Positions 28,365 to 36,486 of a DNA stretch of 64,000 nt are shown here, piece by piece. The position numbers were made by a program, and so were the translations under genes. The DNA is from Nocardioides humi (GTDB taxonomy: Bacteria > Actinomycetota > Actinomycetes > Propionibacteriales > Nocardioidaceae). Each line of letters starts with the position of its first letter. Positions within the stretch are counted from its first letter, which is position 1. The notes under the pieces are model-generated. The model did not search any database. It was not told the DNA's origin and saw only the letters and a program-made list of their open reading frames with translations. Location of the stretch: contig NZ_CP041146.1 in assembly GCF_006494775.1 (NCBI RefSeq), forward strand, positions 2,666,001 to 2,730,000, given 5' to 3'.

Positions 28365-29284
28365 CGGGGGTCTCCTTCGGTTCGGAACGCCCGGTCCACG
28401 GCTGCTGCCATGGCCAGGCGGGCTTGGGTGCGGGCGACCTTCGTCCGGTAGGACCACGAGGCGACCGAATTGGCCCGGACCGGCACGATGTGCGCGGCCA
28501 CGTCGTTGTCCGGCCGCGGAGCGATGCCCTCGACCACGAGGGCGGCAGCATCGGTCAGGAGGTCCGGCGTCCAGCGTTCGCCCACGAGCGCCTGTTCGGC
28601 GGCCGTGGCCCGGACCGGGCGGTCGCTGATCCCGCACAACGCGACGGCGGCGCGCTCGATCACCCCATCGGCGAAGGCGAGCGCCACCCCCGCACCGGCA
28701 AAGGGGAAGTTGCCGTTGCGGGGGCTCAGCTCACGCCACGCCCACCCGTGCCCGGGCCCCGCCACCGGGAAGCGCACCTCGACGACCAGCTCGTCGGCGC
28801 CGCGGGAGGTTGCGAACGGTCCGATGAAGAACTCGGAGGCGGCCACCGTTCGGCACCCCGCCACACCCTGGACGACGATGTCGGCATCGAGAGCCAGGGC
28901 AACCGCCGGGAGCTCTGCGACCGCCGAGGCGTGCGCGATGCTGCCCACGACAGTGCCGCGGTGCCGGATCGGCGGATGGGCGACGTGGCGCACCGCCTCG
29001 GCAAGGAGCGGAACGGCCTCCGAGACGAGCGGCGACTCCTCTACCGTCGACTGGCGGGTCATCGCGCCGATGACGAGCCGCGCCCCCTCGCGTCGGATGA
29101 AGGCGAGGGTGCCCACGCCCCCGATGTCGATCACGTGCGGCGGAGTCATCAGGCGCAGGTTCATGGACGGAACGAGGCTCTGACCCCCGGCGAGCACGCG
29201 GGCTTCGGGGCCGAGCCCGTCAAGCAACGCTGCAGCGTGCTCCGCGGACGTGGCCCGGTGGTAGGCGAACGGTGCGGGCTTCAT
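28361..29284 (-). CDS. Molybdenum hydroxylase FAD subunit (CoxM-like)
   Basis: A 307-residue FAD-binding subunit with the two flavin motifs of the family: LAGGQSLVPSMNLR and RGTVVGSIAHASAVAELP (the second usually TxGGxxxxAxP). It accepts electrons from the small subunit and passes them to an external acceptor. It heads the M-S-L operon, the same order as in cox clusters. Its promoter carries the 17-bp box. Confidence 0.91.
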   Translation of the reverse strand: MKPAPFAYHRATSAEHAAALLDGLGPEARVLAGGQSLVPSMNLRLMTPPHVIDIGGVGTLAFIRREGARLVIGAMTRQSTVEESPLVSEAVPLLAEAVRHVAHPPIRHRGTVVGSIAHASAVAELPAVALALDADIVVQGVAGCRTVAASEFFIGPFATSRGADELVVEVRFPVAGPGHGWAWRELSPRNGNFPFAGAGVALAFADGVIERAAVALCGISDRPVRATAAEQALVGERWTPDLLTDAAALVVEGIAPRPDNDVAAHIVPVRANSVASWSYRTKVARTQARLAMAAAVDRAFRTEGDPR

Positions 29285-29291
29285 GACGGCG

Positions 29292-29337
29292 AACCTAGGA
29301 CGACCCGGGCCGGCACCGAGTGTTCGACTCTGGGACA
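29292..29337 (-). promoter_or_regulatory. Promoter with activator-type box before the hydroxylase operon
   Basis: On the minus strand TGTCCCAGAGTCGAACA (29337-29321), 23 bp, then TAGGTT (29297-29292). The predicted start of transcription lies within a few bases of the CoxM-like ATG, so the message may be leaderless. Confidence 0.62.
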
Positions 29338-29407
29338 CCCACAGCGGGCAGCACGCGGGATCAGGCGCACGGTTCCTCCTCGCTCGAGACGGCGACGCCG
29401 TCCGACG

Positions 29408-29452
29408 TTGACACAGTGTGGCCCCAGACTTACCTTTCTGTCGACAGGCGAC
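29408..29452 (+). promoter_or_regulatory. Sigma-A-type promoter with GTCGAC operator before M24 gene
   Basis: TTGACA (29408-29413), 17 bp, TACCTT (29431-29436), followed at once by CTGTCGACAGGCGAC (29438-29452). A repressor on the palindrome would cover the start site. This is the best-formed promoter in the island and does not need an activator. Confidence 0.75.
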
Positions 29453-29478
29453 CGTCGCCAATGACAGAGGAGCGTGCC

Positions 29479-30630
29479 ATGGAGCCCCCCTTCGACCATC
29501 GACGTCTCGACGAGCTGATGGACACGGCCGGCCTCGATGCCGTGCTCGTGACGTCGAAGCACAATGCGCAGTACCTCCTCGGCGGCCATCGCTTCTTCTT
29601 CTTCGACTACATGGACGCGATCGGTGTCAGCCGGTACCTGCCCGTCGTCATCTACGTTCGCGGCCGGCTGGACCTCACCCGGTACATCGCGAACTCCAAC
29701 GAAGCCTGGCAACTCGACAACGACCCGGTGTGGGTGCCGGAGGTGTCGCTGACGAGCTGGGGCTCGGTCGATCCGATCGAGGAGGCGCTCGGTCACCTCG
29801 AGCGAGTGCTCCCCACCGGCGCGGCGATCGGGATCGAGTCCTCCTTCATGCCGGCCGACGCGTTCACCCGACTGGCCTTGGCCGGCAGATACCGGATCGA
29901 GGACTGCCTGTACGTGCTGGAGCGCCTACGCGCCCGCAAGTCGGAGACTGAGCTCCGCCTCGTGGAGCAGGCGTCCGCGAAGGTGGTCGACGCGATGCGC
30001 GCCGTCTTCAGCAAGCACGGCGAGGGCACCACCAAGCGTGAGCTCGTGGAGGCACTCCGGCGGGAGCAGACGGATCGTGGGCTGACCTTCGAGTACTGCC
30101 TCGTCAACATGGGCAAGAGCCTCAACCGCGGAGCGTCGGAGGACCGTTGGACGATCGGCGACCCCGTATGCCTCGACTCGGGCGGCAACTTCGGAGGCTA
30201 CATCGGCGACGTGGCACGGATGGCGGTGTTGGGCGAGCCTGATGCGGAGCTCGAGGATCTGCTTGCGGAGATCGACCGGATCCAACTCGCCGCACGCGTG
30301 CCCATCCGGGCGGGAGCGCTCGGCCAGGAGATCTACGTGGCGGCCGACGAGGCCTTGACGAGCTCGCCCCTCCGAGCAGAGACGACCTTCCTGGCGCACG
30401 GGATGGGCCTGATCAGCCACGAGGCCCCGCGGTTGACGGACACCGGTCCGGTCCCGTACCCCAACGCCGACGGCGGACGTCCGCTCGAGGAAGGCATGGT
30501 CCTGTCGATCGAGACGACGCTCTGCCACTCCCGGCGCGGATTCATCAAACTCGAGGACACTGTGGCCGTGACAGACGGCGGCTACCGCGCATTCGGCGAC
30601 AACGCGCGGGGCTGGAACGTCGCGGGATGA
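29479..30630 (+). CDS. M24 family metallohydrolase (Xaa-Pro peptidase/creatinase fold)
   Basis: A 383-residue protein with a creatinase-like N-terminal domain and a pita-bread C-terminal domain. All five metal ligands can be seen: Asp in CLDSGGNF, Asp in YIGDVARM, His in FLAHGMGLISHE, Glu in SIETTLC, and Glu in KLEDTV. This suits aminopeptidase P-like C-N hydrolysis, though creatinase-type or other amidase activity is possible. ATG 29479 has GAGGAG 7 bases upstream. Its stop overlaps the aldolase start. Confidence 0.83.
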   Translation: MEPPFDHRRLDELMDTAGLDAVLVTSKHNAQYLLGGHRFFFFDYMDAIGVSRYLPVVIYVRGRLDLTRYIANSNEAWQLDNDPVWVPEVSLTSWGSVDPIEEALGHLERVLPTGAAIGIESSFMPADAFTRLALAGRYRIEDCLYVLERLRARKSETELRLVEQASAKVVDAMRAVFSKHGEGTTKRELVEALRREQTDRGLTFEYCLVNMGKSLNRGASEDRWTIGDPVCLDSGGNFGGYIGDVARMAVLGEPDAELEDLLAEIDRIQLAARVPIRAGALGQEIYVAADEALTSSPLRAETTFLAHGMGLISHEAPRLTDTGPVPYPNADGGRPLEEGMVLSIETTLCHSRRGFIKLEDTVAVTDGGYRAFGDNARGWNVAG

Positions 30631-31370
30631 ACGGGCTCGGTGGCTGGTGCCATGTCGACAGCCCCTATGTGGCCGAGGTGATGGGCAGCGCTGGATTCGA
30701 CTGGTGCTGCATCGACATGCAGCACGGCCTTCCCGACCGCACCGCCCTGCTGCCGATGGTCCAGGCACTGGATCTGCGAGGGTGTCCGACGGTGGTGCGG
30801 GTACCCGAGCCCTCCGACGCAGCCATCTGCCACGCGCTCGACGCCGGCGCCTGCGGCGTGATCGTGCCGATGGTGGGAACGGCGAGCCGTGCACACGAGG
30901 CAGTCTCCCGTTGCCACTACCCTCCCGACGGCGTTCGCAGTTTCGGACCCTTGCGCGCCAAGCTGGGAGCCCCGACCGCAGCCGGGGAGGACGAGCCGCT
31001 CCCGCGTTGCTATGTGATGATCGAAGACCGGTCCGGCCTCGAGAACCTCCACCCCATCGCCGCCACCCCGGGAGTCTCCGGGATCTTCCTCGGGCCGGCG
31101 GATCTCGGGCTCTCGCTGTGGGGTGACCCAGCGCGGACGTCCGACGACGCCATGCTCCGGATCGGGGCAGAGGTGGCACGCGCCTGCGACGATGCCGGCA
31201 TCGTCGCCGGCGTCTTCGCGGGCGGCCCGTCTGCCGCGGCCACGTGGAGACGCCTCGGCTTCACGATGATCGCGCTCGATTCCGACTCGAGCCTGTTGAT
31301 GCGCGCCTCACGGGCGCTGGTCGCGGAGTCTCGGACGGCGATGTCGAACCTCGAGAAGCCGGCGTACTAA
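30627..31370 (+). CDS. HpcH/HpaI-type class II aldolase
   Basis: A 247-residue TIM-barrel protein. Family motifs are DWCCIDMQHG, VVRVPEPSD, MIEDRSGLENL (metal-binding Glu) and GIFLGPADLGLS (metal-binding Asp). Such enzymes split 2-keto-3-deoxy acids or 4-hydroxy-2-oxo acids into pyruvate and an aldehyde. It would be a good last step of the pathway. It overlaps the M24 gene by four bases and the convergent GntR stop by four. Confidence 0.87.
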   Translation: MNGLGGWCHVDSPYVAEVMGSAGFDWCCIDMQHGLPDRTALLPMVQALDLRGCPTVVRVPEPSDAAICHALDAGACGVIVPMVGTASRAHEAVSRCHYPPDGVRSFGPLRAKLGAPTAAGEDEPLPRCYVMIEDRSGLENLHPIAATPGVSGIFLGPADLGLSLWGDPARTSDDAMLRIGAEVARACDDAGIVAGVFAGGPSAAATWRRLGFTMIALDSDSSLLMRASRALVAESRTAMSNLEKPAY

Positions 31371-32065
31371 CTAGCGCGCGCCTCGAGTTGCAGGACGAGA
31401 CGGTCGGTCACGCCTCTGATGTGTCCTTCGACGGCGTCGCGGAGCGCCAGATTGTCCCCGGACTGCATCGCTTCGTGGATCACGACATGCTCGGCATAGG
31501 AGGCCCGCGAGTGCTCCGCCAGCTGTCCGGCGAAGTTCGCGATCCGCCGGACGTGTCCTCGGATCCGGTCGACGTGGTCGACCAGCATCGGGTTGCCACA
31601 GTTCTGCACGAAGAGGTCGTGGAACTCGAAGTCCGAGCGCGTGAAGTTCTCGAACTTGCCGGCTTTGACCTCCTTGCCGAGCGCACGCAGTTCGGCGCCC
31701 GCCGCCTTGACTTCGGAGTCGGGGATCGAAGCGGATGCGGCCGCTGCGGACTCCAGGGCCAGTCGCACGCCGTAGACCTGACGGATGAGGTCGACACTGA
31801 GGTCGGGCACGGTGAATCCCCGCGGTCCCGACGCATTGAGCAGACCGTCCTCCTGAAGTCGGCGGATCGCTTCACGCAGCGGCGAACGGCTGATCGAGAA
31901 CCGACGCGAGAGGTCGTTCTCGCTGAGCGCGACGCCGGGCTCGAGGTCTCCCTCGACGATCCAGCGCTTGAGCGTCTGGTAGGTCTGCTCTGCCAGGGAG
32001 GGCGCCCGCTGCGGGGCGTTCTCCTCGACGGAGATCGATCCCCAGCGTGGGGAATCACGAACCAT
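31367..32065 (-). CDS. GntR-family regulator with FCD domain
   Basis: A 232-residue repressor-type protein. The N-terminal winged helix contains LSENDLSRRFSISRSPLREA; the C-terminal FCD ligand domain has FHDLFVQNCGNP and late His residues (HVVIHEAM, EGHIRG) that usually bind a metal and an acid effector. GntR/FCD proteins bind operators with GT..AC half-sites, which the TGTCGACA palindrome matches. It is therefore the best candidate for that operator, found at five places in the island. No copy lies before this gene itself. GGGAGAGGG lies upstream of ATG 32065. Confidence 0.86.
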   Translation of the reverse strand: MVRDSPRWGSISVEENAPQRAPSLAEQTYQTLKRWIVEGDLEPGVALSENDLSRRFSISRSPLREAIRRLQEDGLLNASGPRGFTVPDLSVDLIRQVYGVRLALESAAAASASIPDSEVKAAGAELRALGKEVKAGKFENFTRSDFEFHDLFVQNCGNPMLVDHVDRIRGHVRRIANFAGQLAEHSRASYAEHVVIHEAMQSGDNLALRDAVEGHIRGVTDRLVLQLEARAS

Positions 32066-32230
32066 GAGATCAGACCCTCTCCCGAATTGCACACTGCCCA
32101 CCGACCGTCGGAGGCACGAGATTCCGAACAGTATCCCTGCTCGTACTGCCGAGGCGCTCGGCGATCTCCTCTCAGGAGTCCCGGCACCCCGGCTGCGATT
32201 GTCGCAGGACGTCCCGCCGACAGCAGTGCG

Positions 32231-32716
32231 TCATTCTGGGTCAGCCCCTCCCTCACAGCGCGTCCGACGCCGCGGCGACAGCACGCCTGCGGCGCCACTG
32301 AGGCACCACAGGTGCGCCGAGGTGAGCACGGCAAGGAGCGCCCAGTCGCCGAGGGTGGCCGACGGCGTGGTCATCCCGACCGACAACGGCAGGCAGGCGA
32401 CGGGCGGGTGCCAGCTCGCGGCCGGCGAGGTGATGAGCGCCATCAGGCCGACAGCCGCCATCGACCATCCGGGCGCTCCGAGCAGAGGACCGAGAAGTGC
32501 TACTGCCGTCATGACAGCGAAGCCGTGGGCATAGGCCGCCGCGATCCGGCGACGGTCCTCCCGGTAGCGATCAGGCCAGTGGAGCGCGATGGCCGCGGTT
32601 CCCAGCCATGCCGACAGCACGATGGGCCTCGGCAGGATCGCAGGCAGAGCAAGGACCGGGAGGCACACGACGGATGCCACCGCCAACCGCGGCCGGAACA
32701 TCCCGCTGGCGATCAC
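32231..32716 (-). CDS. HPP-family membrane protein
   Basis: A 161-residue protein with about four membrane segments and an HPP-type motif (SWHPPVACLPLSVG). HPP-domain proteins occur across bacteria and plants; some take part in nitrite transport, most are unassigned. It overlaps the lipocalin-like gene by four bases and shares its operator. The link with the pathway is by location only. The 165 bases to the GntR gene show no repeat of the island motifs. Confidence 0.6.
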   Translation of the reverse strand: MIASGMFRPRLAVASVVCLPVLALPAILPRPIVLSAWLGTAAIALHWPDRYREDRRRIAAAYAHGFAVMTAVALLGPLLGAPGWSMAAVGLMALITSPAASWHPPVACLPLSVGMTTPSATLGDWALLAVLTSAHLWCLSGAAGVLSPRRRTRCEGGADPE

Positions 32717-33180
32717 ACCGATGCCGACACCGGCGACGGGGCGAAGCGCTGCCAGGTCAAGATGCCGGTTCGCGATACCCCGTCGACGGTGATCGGCTCG
32801 ACGATCCCCAGGGTGAGCAGGTCGCCGCGGAGGGTGGCCCTGCGCCGGATCTGGCGCTTCGACCAGTTGGGGAAGAGCGAGATGTCTATCAGGTGGGTCA
32901 CGATCCCCTCCGGACTGACCTCGAACCGACCCGCGTAGGCAAGGTAGCCCGCCGCCGCCGAAGCGCGCTCGGCCCCGGTCCCGCCATGCAGCTCGTCGGT
33001 GGCGTAGTGCGAACGGTCGTCAGCAGCGATCTGGACCGACATGTACCCATCGGCCGTGTAGACGAGGACACCGCGAGCACCGGCACCCAAGGGGTGTCGA
33101 ACGCGACCACCGGCAAGGTCGGTGGTCGTGTAGTCGATGAGCGTCCACGCGCCCACCAGTCCCGACGACGCTTCGCTCAT
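32713..33180 (-). CDS. Lipocalin-like domain protein
   Basis: A 155-residue protein starting GLVGAWTLIDY, the mark of the bacterial lipocalin-like domain (small beta-barrel found near polyketide and degradation genes). GVLVYTADGYMSVQI and YLAYAGRFEV match that fold. It is thought to bind a hydrophobic ligand; no catalytic residues can be named. First gene of a two-gene unit with the HPP protein. Confidence 0.75.
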   Translation of the reverse strand: MSEASSGLVGAWTLIDYTTTDLAGGRVRHPLGAGARGVLVYTADGYMSVQIAADDRSHYATDELHGGTGAERASAAAGYLAYAGRFEVSPEGIVTHLIDISLFPNWSKRQIRRRATLRGDLLTLGIVEPITVDGVSRTGILTWQRFAPSPVSASV

Positions 33181-33218
33181 CGCTCCTCCGCCAGACTCGT
33201 CGATCGACCTCTTAGTTT

Positions 33219-33240
33219 GGTCGCCTGTCGACAGGCTACC
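33219..33240 (-). promoter_or_regulatory. GTCGAC operator before the lipocalin-like gene
   Basis: GTCGCCTGTCGACAGGCTAC (33220-33239) is a 19/20 palindrome. On the minus strand it contains TAGCCT (33238-33233), a likely -10, so the operator covers the promoter. It is the right-hand member of five such sites and marks the right edge of the island. Confidence 0.68.
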
Positions 33241-33330
33241 ATCGATGGGGACGTTCGAACGCCCCGCTAAGCACGGCGCGAGGAGCGGCTGCCGGATTGC
33301 ATGTCCGACGTGTACCGCGAAATGAGCGAA

Positions 33331-33360
33331 GGCCCCTGATTCCTAGGTGAATCAGGGGCC
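33331..33360 (-). terminator. Hairpin terminator after tRNA-Arg
   Basis: GGCCCCTGATTC, CTAGGT loop, GAATCAGGGGCC: a perfect 12-bp stem just downstream of the minus-strand tRNA. Confidence 0.8.
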
Positions 33361-33366
33361 GATCTG

Positions 33367-33439
33367 CGCGCCTGTAGGGATTCGAACCCCAAACCTTCTG
33401 ATCCGTAGTCAGATGCTCTATCCGTTGAGCTACAGGCGC
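33367..33439 (-). tRNA. tRNA-Arg (anticodon ACG)
   Basis: On the minus strand the acceptor arms GCGCCTG and CAGGCGC pair over 7 bp. The anticodon loop is CTACGGA in a TCTGA/TCAGA stem, giving ACG, and the T-loop is GGTTCGAATCC. The CCA end is not encoded. Confidence 0.95.
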
Positions 33440-33525
33440 TCGCCGCCGAGGCGACCGCACGAGAATAGCCGAGGCGGCGCGCAGATGCCGAATCACGGCG
33501 GCCGGGGGTGTGGAAGCATGACGCC

Positions 33526-34536
33526 ATGACCTCCTACGAGCCCGAGGACCGGGCGCTCTTCGAGGAGGAGGCGACCGGGCTGTACGAGCAGATCCTGGCG
33601 GAGGGCGGGCTGGCGGCCGACGACCCGCGGCTGGTCGAGGCGTCGTCGGTACGACGGGCGTTCGACCTGCTGGTCGAGCTCGGCCTGCTGCAGCTGGACG
33701 CGTCGCGGAAGACCTGGCGGCCGCTGGAGCCGAGCAACGCGCAGTCCCGGGTGGTGACGCCGCTGGGGAACGAGGGGGCCCGGCTGCTGCAGGAGTCGGC
33801 GCGGTGGGCGTCGGCGTTCTCGCACCTGGCGCAGAGCTGGCGGCGCTCGCCCGCGGCGAGCGAGTCGGGTCCGTTCCTGTACCTGCACGGCGAGGCGATC
33901 AACCCCTACCTCACGACCCTGGTCAGCGAGGCCCAGGAGGAGCTGCTGACCGCCCAGCCGCAGGCGACGCGCAGCGCGAAGACGGTGGCGGAGGCGGCGG
34001 TGCGGGACGTGGCGGCGCTCAAGCGCGGCCTGGCGATGCGGACGCTCTACCAGCACAGCGCGCGGCGGCACCCGGCGACGCACAAATACGTCGCGACCGT
34101 GACCGAGCACGGAGCCGAGGTCCGCACGCTCGACGAGTTCTTCAACCGGATGATCGTGGTCGACCGCCGGGTCGCGCTGATCCCGGCGGCCGACAGCCTG
34201 GCGACGGCGGTCGTCGTACGGGAGCCGGCGATCGTGGCCTATCTCGTCGACGTCTTCGAGCGGGCCTTCGCCCGCGGGCGCCCGTTCGCGAGCGCCGGCC
34301 AGAGCGTCACCAAGGAGATCGCGTCGGAGCAGCGCTCGATGACGATCCGGATGCTGATCGAGGGGCACGCCGACGCGGTGAGCGCGAAGCGGCTCGGCGT
34401 CAGCCCGCGGACGTACGCCGGCTATGTCGCGGAGCTCAAGGAGGAGTACGACGCGGAGACGCGCTTCCAGCTCGGCTACACCATGGGCAAGCTCGGCATC
34501 GCCGGCAAGGACGACGAGGCGGCACCGCCCCGGTAG
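33526..34536 (+). CDS. HTH transcriptional regulator with TrmB/PLD-like domain
   Basis: A 336-residue regulator. Residues 1-60 resemble the winged start of TrmB/LuxR-type proteins, and the middle (about 120-250) resembles a phospholipase-D-like sensor fold (MRTLYQHSARR, VRTLDEFFNRMIVVDRRVA). The C-terminus is a LuxR-like HTH (LIEGHADAVSAKRLGVSPRT). It faces a convergent gene for a small exported peptide, an arrangement that suggests peptide sensing. ATG 33526 is the best start; a GTG at 33508 would add six residues. Confidence 0.7.
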   Translation: MTSYEPEDRALFEEEATGLYEQILAEGGLAADDPRLVEASSVRRAFDLLVELGLLQLDASRKTWRPLEPSNAQSRVVTPLGNEGARLLQESARWASAFSHLAQSWRRSPAASESGPFLYLHGEAINPYLTTLVSEAQEELLTAQPQATRSAKTVAEAAVRDVAALKRGLAMRTLYQHSARRHPATHKYVATVTEHGAEVRTLDEFFNRMIVVDRRVALIPAADSLATAVVVREPAIVAYLVDVFERAFARGRPFASAGQSVTKEIASEQRSMTIRMLIEGHADAVSAKRLGVSPRTYAGYVAELKEEYDAETRFQLGYTMGKLGIAGKDDEAAPPR

Positions 34537-34549
34537 CCGGGGCGGTGCC
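34521..34549. terminator. Hairpin over the regulator's stop codon
   Basis: GGCACCGCCCCGG TAG CCGGGGCGGTGCC is a perfect 13-bp stem with the stop codon in the loop. It separates the regulator from the convergent peptide gene. Confidence 0.75.
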
Positions 34550-34572
34550 GCGATCTCGTGGTGCCTACGTGA

Positions 34573-34713
34573 CTACTTGGCCTGGTGGTGACTGGGGATG
34601 ACGCGCCATCCCCAGCCGGTGTCGGCCTCGGCCGACACCGGGATCGCGACGACGCCGGCGGCGGCGATGAGGGCGATGATCCCGAAGGCCGTCTTCCGGG
34701 TGAGGTTCTTCAT
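34573..34713 (-). CDS. 46-residue exported peptide precursor
   Basis: Begins MKNLTRKTAFG, followed by a hydrophobic stretch (IIALIAAAGVVAIPV) and a signal-peptidase site SAEA, leaving a mature peptide DTGWGWRVIPSHHQAK of 16 residues. ATG 34713 has CTGGAGGGAACC just upstream, which makes translation credible. It is convergent with the HTH/PLD-like regulator. A signalling role is inferred from that pairing; a small secreted structural or antimicrobial peptide is the alternative. Confidence 0.65.
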   Translation of the reverse strand: MKNLTRKTAFGIIALIAAAGVVAIPVSAEADTGWGWRVIPSHHQAK

Positions 34714-34827
34714 GGTGGTTCCCTCCAGTGTGGGGTCCGAGGACCCGCGACTCGGCCCGAGAGTCGAGTGGACATTCCCCCGAACCGCAGCTCCAAACCC
34801 CATCATGCAGAGATTTCTCCGAATCGG

Positions 34828-34860
34828 CGAGACCCCCGGTCGTCACGACCGGGGGTCTCG
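34828..34860. terminator. Strong hairpin terminator at left edge of mobile element
   Basis: CGAGACCCCCGGTCGT, one base, ACGACCGGGGGTCTCG: a perfect 16-bp stem. Sequence of different character begins directly after it. Confidence 0.8.
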
Positions 34861-35285
34861 TGCTGTCGGCGGCCCAACTGACGCAAGGTTGGAACAAATC
34901 GCTCTGGGATCAGACGGCGAAGATTGTCAGCGCCGGAGTGCCGGCCGCCCCGTCACTCGATCGGCTTCGCCCAGCGGCGAGGTTCAAGCGGCAGCGTCGC
35001 TTGAACCAGGACCAGGTGGCCTCCTTGGTAGCCGACTATCAGGGGGGTATGACGATCAAAGCACTGACGGTGAAGTACAACGTGCGGCACGAGACGGTGT
35101 CGCGGTGGCTCGCGGTCAATGGCGTAGCGGTCCGGCCAGCGCCGGCAGGGATGCCGTGCGGCAAGTTGGTCGAGGCGCGGGCACTTCGCGAGGCAGGCTG
35201 GACCTGGAAGAGGTTGGGTGAGCGGTACGGGTGTAGTCACACTGCGGCGCGAAAGGCAGTGCTGAACCTGAGCGAGGATGAGTAG
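34860..35285 (+). pseudogene. Resolvase-type C-terminal HTH remnant
   Basis: About 141 residues without a catalytic domain. Residues 40-80 (RRLNQDQVASLVADYQGGMT, then VKYNVRHETVSRWLAVNGV) match the DNA-binding end of Hin/resolvase-type serine recombinases. A second HTH-like stretch follows (WTWKRLGERYGCSHTAARKA). The N-terminal Ser-nucleophile domain is missing, and the frame runs out of the terminator hairpin, so GTG 34860 is uncertain. Either a recombinase fragment at the border of the mobile element or a small stand-alone HTH protein. Confidence 0.45.
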
Positions 35286-35487
35286 CGCAGTAATCGCACC
35301 CGACCACCCACACGGCGACTGCACGATCAAGGACCTCCACGTGGAACAACCGCTTCAGCCGGCGGGCCATCTACGCCCTACAGCCCGACGCTGTCACAGT
35401 CCACCGACACGCTGATCAGGAACCAGCACCGGTTGGATCATGCCTCAGGTACACATCCTGCGAGAAGCAACACATTAGGGTCGTCGG

Positions 35488-36420
35488 ATGGAAGGCGATT
35501 CGGAGGAGATCACTGAAGAGTGGGCCGCAAACCTGCTCGCGGAGCTGGATCGCTCCGGCAAACGGATGGCGCAACTTCGGGCCACCTTCGTCAGCCAGTG
35601 CGATCTGTTTGCTGAAGGACTTCGCCTACTCGCGGCTGCAGAATGGCCCGCGAGGGAGGGAACCGCTCGGTGGGATGACGTCCAGGCCACTCCTATCACC
35701 ATCACCGGCGTGGATGAGTCAGTCGCGGACCTGATCAAGTACGAGGTCGGAGTCCACCTCAGATCAGCCGCCGATCAACTCCGCGGCTTCGGCACCATCG
35801 TTGGCGCGCAGTCATCCTTCGTCGGCGGAGTGACAGTTGGCCGGGGCTACTTCGAGGCGTGCATCTGGGTTGTCGGCCTCCTGGGCAGTGGCCGGGATTC
35901 CACCGTCCGTGCACAACGCGGTCTGACGAGACGCTTGGCCAGGCTCTCTGCAACGGTGCGGGTACTGGAGCAGCAGAACCAGTTGTTCAAACGAGTGACC
36001 ACGGGAGAGCCAGGCGAGGAGGACGCGGCGACCGCTATTCAATCCATCCTTGAGCACGCACGAGCCCGGCAGTGGGAGGTGATCAACGGAAATCTCGCTC
36101 CGTCTGTGGGAACGCGCCTGTCGGTTGACGGACTGCTCAAGGAGATCCCCGGCGACGAGGGCATCGCTGGCAAGTACTCGTGGACCAAGGGATCGTCGGT
36201 GAACCACGCCGAGCACTCCGCCGATGTCCTTTCCTGGCTCGACATGTTCGTTGACAGCGGTACACCCACCACGCCGGGCTGGCTCACCGTCCACCACAGC
36301 CCCGGAGTGTTGATCGGGACGATGCTCCTTTTGGATGCACTCGGCCAGTATCTCGGACGGCCGGTGTTGCCCGAGCAGAGGGAATCGTTCCTCAAGGCCG
36401 CGATGGCCGTGAGCGGATAG
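35488..36420 (+). CDS. Hypothetical protein, 310 residues
   Basis: Not recognised. The protein is soluble and rich in Leu, Ala and Arg. Helical stretches at 20-60 and 130-170 (RLARLSATVRVLEQQNQLFK) look like coiled coil. No nucleotide-binding or catalytic motif is apparent. It sits alone between the recombinase remnant and the convergent ATPase gene. The 200 bases before it hold no clear promoter. Confidence 0.6.
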   Translation: MEGDSEEITEEWAANLLAELDRSGKRMAQLRATFVSQCDLFAEGLRLLAAAEWPAREGTARWDDVQATPITITGVDESVADLIKYEVGVHLRSAADQLRGFGTIVGAQSSFVGGVTVGRGYFEACIWVVGLLGSGRDSTVRAQRGLTRRLARLSATVRVLEQQNQLFKRVTTGEPGEEDAATAIQSILEHARARQWEVINGNLAPSVGTRLSVDGLLKEIPGDEGIAGKYSWTKGSSVNHAEHSADVLSWLDMFVDSGTPTTPGWLTVHHSPGVLIGTMLLLDALGQYLGRPVLPEQRESFLKAAMAVSG

Positions 36421-36486
36421 CGGCGACTATGCAGCCCACGGGGGTCGTCGCCCGTAGTGATCAAGCAGGCGCATAGGTACCAAGAA

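Noticed and set aside
25375..29284. Naming the hydroxylase carbon monoxide dehydrogenase (coxMSL)
   Set aside because: Gene order and neighbours fit, but the active-site loop is AYRGFG and lacks the Cys of form I enzymes. Only the family is called.
32066..32230. TGTCGC/GCGACA-like words before the GntR gene
   Set aside because: They do not form a 17-bp or 20-bp palindrome and are not at the right distance from a -10, so I do not count them in either regulon.
33367..33439. tRNA-Arg as the second attachment site of the mobile element
   Set aside because: Its 3' end does not match the tRNA-Ser end beside the recombinase, and two coding genes with host-like composition lie between it and the element.
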